Below, in pieces: positions 42,674-49,826 of a DNA stretch of 64,000 nucleotides; the first letter of the stretch is position 1; every line of letters starts with the position of its first letter. Where the stretch lies: contig NTXX01000077.1 in NCBI GenBank assembly GCA_002559145.1, positions 19,980-83,979 on the forward strand, read 5' to 3'. The position numbers were made by a program, and so were the translations under genes. The notes under the pieces were generated by a model. The model had not been told where the DNA came from, did not search any database, and saw nothing but the letters and a program-made list of their open reading frames with translations. Source of the stretch: Bacillus sp. AFS006103. GTDB lineage: Bacteria; Bacillota; Bacilli; Bacillales; Cytobacillaceae.

Positions 42674-42965
42674 TAATACAAATTGATTTGGGTATTATAA
42701 AGTTCCAATTATATTCAAAAAAAGCATGTTGTAATATATTTTATAAATTATTTAAACTAAATAATCATTGACTTCATTAGTGGTAATTGATAAATTGTCA
42801 TTAGTAATGAATAATGTGGTAAGAAAATGCTAAATATCACTTTAAGGGTAATTAAAATAGATATTGTGAATTTACTATGAATTATCGCATATAACTAACT
42901 CAAAATGGATTTTCGGTACTATAATCATAGTAGAAATATACAACAATTGAAGGGGATGTAAATCC
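42674..42965 (+). promoter_or_regulatory. AT-rich region upstream of tatA with palindromic -10 region
   Basis: A 290-base non-coding stretch. The notable element is TACTATAATCATAGTA (42917-42932), a perfect six-bp-arm palindrome that contains the -10 box TATAAT (42920-42925). No matching -35 box was found. AGGGGATG precedes the tatA start. I saw no other gene here. Confidence 0.45.
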
Positions 42966-43160
42966 ATGTTTTCTAATATCGGTGTACCCGGATTAATTTT
43001 AATCTTAACATTAGCTTTGATTATTTTTGGACCTAAGAAACTTCCAGAAATTGGTCGTGCTTTCGGACAAACATTAAAGGAATTTAAAAAATCTACACGT
43101 GAACTCACTGATGATGTTATGAAGGATATTGACGAAGAAAAGAAAAACTTGACTAAATAA
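42966..43160 (+). CDS. tatA: Twin-arginine translocase subunit TatA
   Basis: 64 residues: an N-terminal membrane helix (VPGLILILTLALIIFGP), the hinge FGPKKLPEIGRAFG and an amphipathic, charged tail. It forms the pore-like assembly of the Tat system that exports folded proteins. It has its own terminator 3' and is separated from tatC by 170 bases. It lies upstream of a hydrogenase whose small subunit bears a Tat signal. Confidence 0.95.
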   Translation: MFSNIGVPGLILILTLALIIFGPKKLPEIGRAFGQTLKEFKKSTRELTDDVMKDIDEEKKNLTK

Positions 43161-43190
43161 GGTGTGAGATTTTGTATCTTACACCTTTTT
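43160..43190 (+). terminator. tatA terminator
   Basis: AGGTGTGAGAT / ATCTTACACCT stem of 11 bp (one mismatch), five-base loop, T-run. Confidence 0.88.
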
Positions 43191-43331
43191 CTTCTCTAAT
43201 TTAACCTATAAGAATATGTGAAAAGATATTCATAATAATAACATGGCACAAATAATTTATAGTTATATTTATCTCTGAAAGCTATATACACGTGCACATC
43301 TTTAACCTTTTGAAATTGGCAGGGGAAGTAC

Positions 43332-44075
43332 ATGGATGATAAAGAATTAAATTTAGTTGATCATTTAGAGGAATTACGAAAACGAATTATTGTGACCGCA
43401 CTTGCATTTGTAGCCTTTTTTATCGCCGGCTTTATTTATGTAGATGATATCTATAAATGGTTTGTCGGGACTACGAAACTGATGGTGCTTGGACCAAGTG
43501 ATATTATGTGGATTTATTTCATGCTGGCAACTGTTGTAGCTGTGGCGGGAACAATTCCTGTTCTAGCGTTACAAATTTGGTTGTTTGTCAGACCCGCACT
43601 GAGACCGATTGAAAGAAAAATAACGATTTCTTATGTTCCTGCATTATTTTTCTTGTTTATCATTGGGCTTGCCTTCGGATATTTTATTATCTTTCCAATG
43701 GTTCTAGACTTTTTGGTTAACATGGGTAAAGATATGTTTGTTACAAACTTCACTGCCGAACGATATTTTAGTTTTATCATGAATATGACCTTGCCATTCG
43801 GTGTATTATTTGAACTTCCGGTGGTTGTTATGTTTTTAACTTCACTTGGGATTATCAATCCGTTTGTCCTTTCAAAAATTCGTAAATATGCGTACTTCGT
43901 TCTGATAATTATTGCAATCGTTATTACACCACCGGACTTTATGTCTGATTTTGTCGTAACCGTACCACTCTTGCTCCTTTATGAGATTAGTATTAATTTA
44001 TCGAAGTTTGTCTATCGTAAACGTTTGAAAAATCAGCAAGAAGATGAATTGGATGAGGAAGTAGCAGAGGCTTAA
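43332..44075 (+). CDS. tatC: Twin-arginine translocase subunit TatC
   Basis: 247 residues, six membrane helices, with the N-terminal signature LVDHLEELRKRI and the acidic tail EDELDEEVAEA. TatC binds the SRRxFLK-type signal peptide and recruits TatA. AGGGGAAG precedes ATG. Only TatA and TatC are present (no TatB), as in Bacillus minimal Tat systems. Confidence 0.95.
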   Translation: MDDKELNLVDHLEELRKRIIVTALAFVAFFIAGFIYVDDIYKWFVGTTKLMVLGPSDIMWIYFMLATVVAVAGTIPVLALQIWLFVRPALRPIERKITISYVPALFFLFIIGLAFGYFIIFPMVLDFLVNMGKDMFVTNFTAERYFSFIMNMTLPFGVLFELPVVVMFLTSLGIINPFVLSKIRKYAYFVLIIIAIVITPPDFMSDFVVTVPLLLLYEISINLSKFVYRKRLKNQQEDELDEEVAEA

Positions 44076-44086
44076 TTAATAATGCA

Positions 44087-44125
44087 TAGACCCTAAGGGA
44101 TTAAATTCTCTTCGGGTCTTTTTTT
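44087..44125 (+). terminator. tatC terminator
   Basis: AGACCCTAAG / CTTCGGGTCT imperfect stem followed by seven T's, separating tat genes from the hydrogenase operon. Confidence 0.75.
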
Positions 44126-44233
44126 ATGATCCTTTTTCGGGCATTTACAACTTAATTACTGATAAAAATGTATTAATACAGTTAAGGATAGTTTGTGTAC
44201 ATTCTTGAATAATCATGACTAAAGACCTGCCAT

Positions 44234-44239
44234 TATAAT
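44234..44239 (+). promoter_or_regulatory. Candidate -10 box for the hydrogenase operon
   Basis: TATAAT at 44234-44239, about 60 bases before the start of the small subunit gene. No good -35 at 16-18 bases; an activator may be needed. No convincing FNR or Rex palindrome seen. Confidence 0.35.
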
Positions 44240-44299
44240 ACAATTTCCTTGTAATTAAATATATTTACTTATTTTCATGATAGGTGGAGGGGTTAGCGG

Positions 44300-45376
44300 A
44301 TGAAGAAAAAGAAAACAGTATATGAAGCCGCAATCGATCACGGATTTAGCCGGCGTGACTTCCTGAAAATGTGTACAGCATTAGCTGCGACATTGGGGCT
44401 AGAGTTTACCCAGACAGATCAAGTTGTTAAAGCCATGGAAACTAAAACGAGAGTTCCTGTTGTCTGGCTGCAATTTCAAGATTGCACGGGCTGCTCAGAA
44501 TCGTTTATTCGATCATCACAACCAAAGACTGAAAGCGTTTTACTAGAAATGATTTCTCTGGAGTATTCTGAAGTATTATCTGCTGCTTCTGGTCATCAGG
44601 TAGAAGCTTCCATGAAACAAGTATTAAAGGATTATAAAGGGGAATATGTTCTTGCAGTGGAAGGCAGCATTCCTGAGGATGATTCCTTCCTAACCGTTTC
44701 TGGTCAATCAGCAAAAGAAACATTCCTAGAAATGGCTGCAGGAGCAAAAGCAATTATTGCCTATGGTTCATGTTCGTCCTGGGGAGGAATTGCCGCAGCA
44801 CATCCTAACCCAACGGGAGCGAAGCCAGTAACTAGCTTTGTAAAAGATACTCCAACCATCCTTGTGCCGGGCTGTCCGCCAATTTCTGAAGTAATGACAG
44901 GAGTGATAGCTCATATTATTACCTTTGGCAAATTACCGGAACTTGATCAATTTGGACGTCCGAAAGCTTTTTATCGCCATCGTATTCATGACAAATGTAA
45001 CCGACGTGCTTATTTTGATGCTGGCCTGTTCGTAGAATCCTTTGATGATGAAGGAGCCAAACAAGGCTACTGTTTATATAAAGTCGGCTGTAAAGGCCCG
45101 ACAACTTACAACTCTTGTGCAGAAATGCGCTGGAATGGAGGGGTTAGCTACCCGATTCAATCCGGTAATCCATGCTTCGGCTGTTCCGAAAAGGACTTCT
45201 GGGATAATGGTCCATTCTACACGAGAAGAGCCAAAATTCCCGGAACGCAAACGACCATTAATCCGGACGCAGTTGGCTTAACGGCTATTGGCTTAACTTC
45301 TGCAGGTATTGCCGTCCATGCAGCAGGGACGGTAATCAAGAGAAAGAGAGACGACAAACGGGGTGAAGAGGAATGA
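44300..45376 (+). CDS. hyaA: [NiFe] hydrogenase small subunit, Tat signal and C-terminal anchor
   Basis: 358 residues. Twin-arginine signal SRRDFLKMCTALAATLGL (residues 17-34). Cluster ligands: proximal Cys62 and Cys65 (DCTGC), Cys158 (GSCSSWGG) and Cys192 (VPGCPP); distal His/Cys in HDKCNRR...YCLYKVGCKGP; medial NSC and NPCFGC. A C-terminal membrane helix (about 325-345) precedes KRKRDDKRG. It carries electrons from the Ni-Fe site to the cytochrome. The two extra cysteines of oxygen-tolerant enzymes (positions equivalent to 64 and 163) are both Gly, so a normal [4Fe-4S] proximal cluster is expected. ATGA overlap with hyaB. Confidence 0.96.
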   Translation: MKKKKTVYEAAIDHGFSRRDFLKMCTALAATLGLEFTQTDQVVKAMETKTRVPVVWLQFQDCTGCSESFIRSSQPKTESVLLEMISLEYSEVLSAASGHQVEASMKQVLKDYKGEYVLAVEGSIPEDDSFLTVSGQSAKETFLEMAAGAKAIIAYGSCSSWGGIAAAHPNPTGAKPVTSFVKDTPTILVPGCPPISEVMTGVIAHIITFGKLPELDQFGRPKAFYRHRIHDKCNRRAYFDAGLFVESFDDEGAKQGYCLYKVGCKGPTTYNSCAEMRWNGGVSYPIQSGNPCFGCSEKDFWDNGPFYTRRAKIPGTQTTINPDAVGLTAIGLTSAGIAVHAAGTVIKRKRDDKRGEEE

Positions 45377-47094
45377 GTGAACGTATAGTTGTAGACCCAA
45401 TAACGAGAATCGAAGGTCACCTTCGAGTCGAAGTAGATGTGGATGAAAAAGGCGTTATTAAAGACGCATTTAGCTCAGGTACCGCAGTTCGTGGACTAGA
45501 ATTGATTGTAAAAGACCGTGACCCGCGTGATGTTTGGGCATATGTGCAAAGAATTTGCGGCGTTTGTACAACCGTACATGCCCTTGCTTCGATTCGTTCT
45601 GTTGAAGATGCATTAAAGATAAAAATTCCAAGAAACGCTCATTTAATTCGTGACATCATGAACGAAGCATTGTTTGTTCACGACCATGTGGTCCATTTTT
45701 ATCACTTGCATGCACTAGACTGGGTTGATGTCGTTAGTGCGATTAGTGCCAATCCAGCCGAAACTTCAAGAATTGCACAGTCGATTTCAAGCTGGCCAAA
45801 ATCATCTCCCGGTTACTTCACTGATGTACAAAACAAAGTAAAGAAATTAGTGCAAAGTGGTCAACTCGGCATTTTCGCAAATGGTTATTGGGGCCATAAA
45901 GCATATAAGCTTCCTCCAGAGGTCAACTTGTTAGCTGTGGCTCATTATCTGGAAGCACTGGATTGGCAAAAGGAAATTGTCAAAATTCATACCATTTTTG
46001 GCGGTAAAAACCCGCATCCGCATTATGTGGTCGGTGGAATGGCAACCCCACTTGATATTGATAGTGATAACGGCGTACATGCAGAACGATTAATGCATGT
46101 ATCACAACTGATCGACCAAGCGAAGGAATTTGTAAACCAAGTCTATATCCCGGATTTACTTGCAATTGGTTCATTTTATAAGGATTGGACCTATGGAGGC
46201 GGTTTAAATAATTACCTCTGCTATGGAGATTTCTCTACAGGGGATATTTATGACACGAAGCTCTATCGGATGCCAAGAGGAATTATCTTAAATGGTAACT
46301 TGAAAGAAGTTTTAGACGTTGACCTTAAAGATCCAGAGCATGTTCAGGAGTTTATTGATCATTCCTGGTATACCTATGATGGTGATTCAGGCGGCAAAGG
46401 AAAACATCCATTTGATGGTGAAACCACTTTTAACTATACGGGTCCTAAAGCACCATTTAAACAATTGGATACCGATAAGGAATATAGCTGGCTCAAAGCA
46501 CCGCGCTGGAAAGAGCATCCGATGGAAACAGGACCACTCGCCAGGATGATTGTCGGCTATGCATCAGGAAAAGAAGAAATCGTAAATATCGTCGACGAAA
46601 CATTGAAAAAGCTGGATTTACCTATTTCGGCCTTACAATCAGCTTTAGGAAGAACCGTCGCTCGCGGACTTGAAACGGTGTTAATTTCAGGATGGTTACG
46701 CAATGACATGGATGAATTATTAAAGAATGTGAAGAGCGGCGACCAAACCACCTTTGATCGGACAAAATGGGAACCAAATACATGGCCAGAACGTGCCAAA
46801 GGTGTCGGTTGGATGGAAGCACCGCGCGGAGCACTCGGACATTGGATTGATATTAAAGATGGTAAAACGCATAACTATCAAGCTGTGGTTCCATCAACAT
46901 GGAATGCATCACCACGGGACCACAAAAATACGATCGGTGCTTATGAAGCAGCGCTTAAAGGGACTCCAATGCTAAATAAGGAGCAGCCGCTTGAAATTAT
47001 GCGGATTATCCACTCGTTTGACCCATGTCTTGCATGTGCCGTACACTTAACAGATTTGGAAACGAATACGACGACCGAAATTCGTTTAGGTTAG
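45373..47094 (+). CDS. hyaB: [NiFe] hydrogenase large subunit
   Basis: 573 residues. The Ni-Fe(CN)2CO ligands are in RICGVCTTVHA (about residue 61) and DPCLACAVH near the C-terminus. A 15-residue tail after the final His (LTDLETNTTTEIRLG) should be cut off by the HyaD protease once nickel is in place. Catalyses H2 to 2H+ and 2e-. It has no signal of its own and would be carried through Tat with the small subunit. Group 1 membrane-bound uptake type by its gene order. Confidence 0.97.
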   Translation: MSERIVVDPITRIEGHLRVEVDVDEKGVIKDAFSSGTAVRGLELIVKDRDPRDVWAYVQRICGVCTTVHALASIRSVEDALKIKIPRNAHLIRDIMNEALFVHDHVVHFYHLHALDWVDVVSAISANPAETSRIAQSISSWPKSSPGYFTDVQNKVKKLVQSGQLGIFANGYWGHKAYKLPPEVNLLAVAHYLEALDWQKEIVKIHTIFGGKNPHPHYVVGGMATPLDIDSDNGVHAERLMHVSQLIDQAKEFVNQVYIPDLLAIGSFYKDWTYGGGLNNYLCYGDFSTGDIYDTKLYRMPRGIILNGNLKEVLDVDLKDPEHVQEFIDHSWYTYDGDSGGKGKHPFDGETTFNYTGPKAPFKQLDTDKEYSWLKAPRWKEHPMETGPLARMIVGYASGKEEIVNIVDETLKKLDLPISALQSALGRTVARGLETVLISGWLRNDMDELLKNVKSGDQTTFDRTKWEPNTWPERAKGVGWMEAPRGALGHWIDIKDGKTHNYQAVVPSTWNASPRDHKNTIGAYEAALKGTPMLNKEQPLEIMRIIHSFDPCLACAVHLTDLETNTTTEIRLG

Positions 47095-47105
47095 GAGGGA
47101 GACAT

Positions 47106-47900
47106 ATGGCTGCGCCAAAATTACCGACTCAACCACCGGGTCCATTCCCTAATCTTCCGGGAATTAACAGCGAGAATTCTTTTCACACCGAGAGACCGAT
47201 TCAGTATAAACCAGTTAAAAATGAAGTAAGAGTTTATGTTTGGGAGTTGCCTGTTAGGATTTTTCATTGGTTGAACATGTTCGCTATCATCCTGTTAATG
47301 GGGACCGGTGTGTATATTGGGAAACCATTTTCGGCTGCAATAATTCCAGAAGAAGCCTATTATTCCAATCTTATGGGCTGGATGAGATACATTCACTTTT
47401 TTGCCGCATTTCTTTTTACGATCAATCTCATCTTTCGTTTGTATTGGGTTTTTAAAGGAAACAAATTTGCGACCTCAAACCCATTAAGATGGCTTTTCTG
47501 GAAAGAAGTCTTTGAAACCGTCAAATTCTATTTATTTTTGAAAAACAAAAAACCTCATTATGTCGGCCATAACCCATTAGCACAGTTAAGTTATTGGATT
47601 TTTATCGGACTCGGCTCTTGGATTGTTATGTTGACAGGCTTCTATATGTATTTTGAGCCGCAACAAGAATCCTTCTGGGCAAAACTGTTTGTCTGGGTGC
47701 CATACCTGTTCGGGGGAGAAAGCTATACACTTCGCTCCTGGCATCATTTAGCGGCATGGGGTTTTATGCTATTCACACTTATTCATGTCTACATGGCTTT
47801 TCGTGATGATTATCTTGAACGGAATGGTTCTATCTCTTCCATGTTTTCAGGTTATAAAACAACAACGAGAAAATCTGTAGGTGAAAAAAACAATGAATAG
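47106..47900 (+). CDS. hyaC: Ni/Fe-hydrogenase cytochrome b subunit
   Basis: 264 residues: a proline-rich cytoplasmic N-terminus (~55 residues, PPGPFPNLPG) then four membrane helices with heme-ligand His in RIFHWLNM, RYIHFFAAF and WHHLAAWGF...LIHVYMAF. It receives electrons from the small subunit and passes them to menaquinone. ATG 47106 is seven bases after AGGAGGG; the longer frame from 47025 reads into hyaB and is rejected. The extra N-terminal region is longer than in E. coli HyaC. Confidence 0.94.
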   Translation: MAAPKLPTQPPGPFPNLPGINSENSFHTERPIQYKPVKNEVRVYVWELPVRIFHWLNMFAIILLMGTGVYIGKPFSAAIIPEEAYYSNLMGWMRYIHFFAAFLFTINLIFRLYWVFKGNKFATSNPLRWLFWKEVFETVKFYLFLKNKKPHYVGHNPLAQLSYWIFIGLGSWIVMLTGFYMYFEPQQESFWAKLFVWVPYLFGGESYTLRSWHHLAAWGFMLFTLIHVYMAFRDDYLERNGSISSMFSGYKTTTRKSVGEKNNE

Positions 47901-48378
47901 ACAAATAGACCAAAAGATTACCATTTTAGGAATTGGCAACACCCTCTTTTCGGATGAGGGTGTTGGCATTCACCTTTTGCCATTGTTGGAAGAGGCATTA
48001 AAAAACTATGATAATATCGAAATTATTGAAGGTTTGACTGATGGCATGAAATTATTGGGTCCAGTAGAGGATGCGGAAAACTTAATCATCATTGATGCCA
48101 TCAATGCTGGGAAAGAACCGGGTACAATCATCACTTTAGTAGGCGACGAAATACCTGCCTATTTTGGGATTAAAATGTCAATTCATCAGCTTGGATTTCA
48201 AGAGGTTTTACTTGCTGCAAAGTTAAGAGAACGATATCCAAAACAAATTGTAATGTTCGGGATGCAGCCTACTTCCCTTCAAATGGGGATAGAGTTAACC
48301 GAAACAAATCAGAACAAACTTGGGGAGCTTGCCGAAACAGTCATCAATCAAGTAAAACGTTGGAGAGATGCATCATGA
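47893..48378 (+). CDS. hyaD: Hydrogenase maturation endopeptidase
   Basis: 161 residues, HyaD/HupD/HybD family. Start region ITILGIGNTLFSDEGVGIH with the Ni-sensing Glu/Asp (about residue 23), DGMKLLG and the His in SIHQLGFQEVL (about 97). Cleaves the C-terminal tail of HyaB after nickel insertion. ATG 47893 is nine bases after GTAGGTG; it overlaps hyaC by 8 bases and the next gene by ATGA. Confidence 0.94.
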   Translation: MNRQIDQKITILGIGNTLFSDEGVGIHLLPLLEEALKNYDNIEIIEGLTDGMKLLGPVEDAENLIIIDAINAGKEPGTIITLVGDEIPAYFGIKMSIHQLGFQEVLLAAKLRERYPKQIVMFGMQPTSLQMGIELTETNQNKLGELAETVINQVKRWRDAS

Positions 48379-48818
48379 GACGGGGCGATTTTCTAAGGGA
48401 AATGGCCGGCAGTTTATTTCAAACGGTTAAGTCTGTCTATGAACCTTTTTTAAGTGAGGATTTGGAGAAGGTCGAAGTGGCAGCAGACCGTGCCCTTGGC
48501 ATTACTTGGTTTCCTTTAGTGAAAGACAATGACGGGGCATCTGAACTAGAAATGAAATTTATCGGTGGAAAACCAGTTATAGTAACACGAAATGGTACGA
48601 ACATGCAGGCAATGGACGGGGTGTGTCCTGTATGTTCGAATATTATTATTGTTACAACACTATATTCAACGGGGAAATGTTTGAATTGTCAAAAAGAATA
48701 CAATTTTAAAACACATACAGGTGATTTACAGCTTGAATCTTACCCGATAAAAATTAAAGATGATACATGTTTAATCGGTTTTCAGAAGCACAGGAAACAG
48801 GGTGAAAAGCATGCATGA
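48375..48818 (+). CDS. Rieske-fold-like hydrogenase accessory protein with four cysteines
   Basis: 147 residues. The N-terminal ~45 residues are helical (RRGDFLREMAGSLFQTV). The rest follows a Rieske layout (ITWFPLV...GKPVIVTRNG...MQAMDGVCPVC ... KCLNCQKEYNFKTHTGDLQLESYPIKIKDD), but both His ligands of C-x-H / C-x2-H are missing; instead two C-x2-C pairs (CPVC, CLNC) are 14 residues apart. So it may bind a four-Cys iron, 2Fe-2S or zinc centre. Position between hyaD and hypA suggests an electron carrier or a maturation/oxygen-protection factor. Alternatively a plain zinc ribbon. The RR-x-FL resembles a Tat motif but no hydrophobic stretch follows. Confidence 0.7.
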   Translation: MRRGDFLREMAGSLFQTVKSVYEPFLSEDLEKVEVAADRALGITWFPLVKDNDGASELEMKFIGGKPVIVTRNGTNMQAMDGVCPVCSNIIIVTTLYSTGKCLNCQKEYNFKTHTGDLQLESYPIKIKDDTCLIGFQKHRKQGEKHA

Positions 48819-49170
48819 AATGGCGTTAATGGGAGATATCCTCCAGCTAGTCCATGAAGACGCAGCCGAAAAAGGATTGAACAAAATTGAAAAAGTAGAA
48901 TTAATCGTTGGGGAAATTGCGAATGCCATGCCTGATGCGCTTCGCATGGCGTTTGCAATTTTTCGTGAGCAAAATCCGCATCTGTTCACAAACCAAGCGG
49001 AATTAGTCATTCATTTGGAAGTAGCAGAAGCAGAATGTATTCTATGTGGTGAAAAATACAGACCAGATCAAAAAATCGCCCTATGTCCAAATTGTAACGT
49101 CCCATCCGGGAAAGTGTTAACAGGAGAAACATTTCAGGTTTTGTCATACGAAGGGAGTCTTGAAAAATGA
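48811..49170 (+). CDS. hypA: Hydrogenase nickel chaperone HypA
   Basis: 119 residues starting MHEMALMGD; the His2-Glu3 pair is the nickel site, so ATG 48811 is the start (the longer frame from 48802 would add three residues and break it). Zinc site CILCGE...CPNCN (about 73-95). Delivers Ni to the large subunit together with HypB. Overlaps its neighbours on both sides. Confidence 0.96.
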   Translation: MHEMALMGDILQLVHEDAAEKGLNKIEKVELIVGEIANAMPDALRMAFAIFREQNPHLFTNQAELVIHLEVAEAECILCGEKYRPDQKIALCPNCNVPSGKVLTGETFQVLSYEGSLEK

Positions 49171-49826
49171 AGGTAACATTAAGAACTGATGTATTAACCA
49201 ATAACAACAAGGCCGCTGATTTCAATCGGGAGCTCTTTGAAAGTACGAATACTTTGGTCGTTAATATAATGAGTTCTCCTGGTGCAGGCAAGACGACTTT
49301 GCTGGAAGAAACAGTTAGGGCATTAGCAAGAAAATATCGTATTGCTGTTATCGAGGGCGATTTAGCGACGGAAAGAGATGCAGACAGGATTCGGGCAATG
49401 GGGGCAAGGGCCGTTCAAATAAATACCCATGGCGGCTGCCACCTTGATGCCAGAATGATTGCTGCTACTCTAGGAGAATTGGATCTAGATGAAATCGATT
49501 TATTGTTTATTGAAAATGTCGGTAATCTTGTCTGTCCATCGGGCTATGATCTAGGTCAGCATCATAAAGTGGCCGTTCTCAGTGTTCCAGAAGGAAATGA
49601 TAAAATCCCTAAATATCCGCAAATGTTCCTGCGGACGGAACTCGTCTTATTAAATAAAATCGATTTACTTCCATACCTTGATTTTAGTGTGGAAGAAGCG
49701 CGGAAGGACTTATCGGAAATCAATCCAGAATCCATGCTAATCCCGCTTTCTGCAAGAACACAGGAAGGGTTGCATGAGTGGTTCTCTTGGATTGAAGGGG
49801 CCTATGCAAAATGCGTACGGCAGTAA
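49167..49826 (+). CDS. hypB: Hydrogenase nickel-insertion GTPase HypB
   Basis: 219 residues, SIMIBI GTPase with Walker A SSPGAGKTTL (about 37), GDLATERDADRI, the metal Cys/His region INTHGGCHLD (about 95) and NKIDLL (about 165). It drives Ni transfer by GTP hydrolysis. It lacks the N-terminal CxxCGC and His-rich segments of E. coli or rhizobial HypB, so it has no Ni store. ATGA overlap with hypA. Confidence 0.96.
   Translation: MKVTLRTDVLTNNNKAADFNRELFESTNTLVVNIMSSPGAGKTTLLEETVRALARKYRIAVIEGDLATERDADRIRAMGARAVQINTHGGCHLDARMIAATLGELDLDEIDLLFIENVGNLVCPSGYDLGQHHKVAVLSVPEGNDKIPKYPQMFLRTELVLLNKIDLLPYLDFSVEEARKDLSEINPESMLIPLSARTQEGLHEWFSWIEGAYAKCVRQ

Noticed and set aside
44100..44299. FNR/CRP-type palindrome upstream of the hydrogenase operon
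   Set aside because: TTGTGTACATTCTTGAATAA looks suggestive but lacks the TCACA half.
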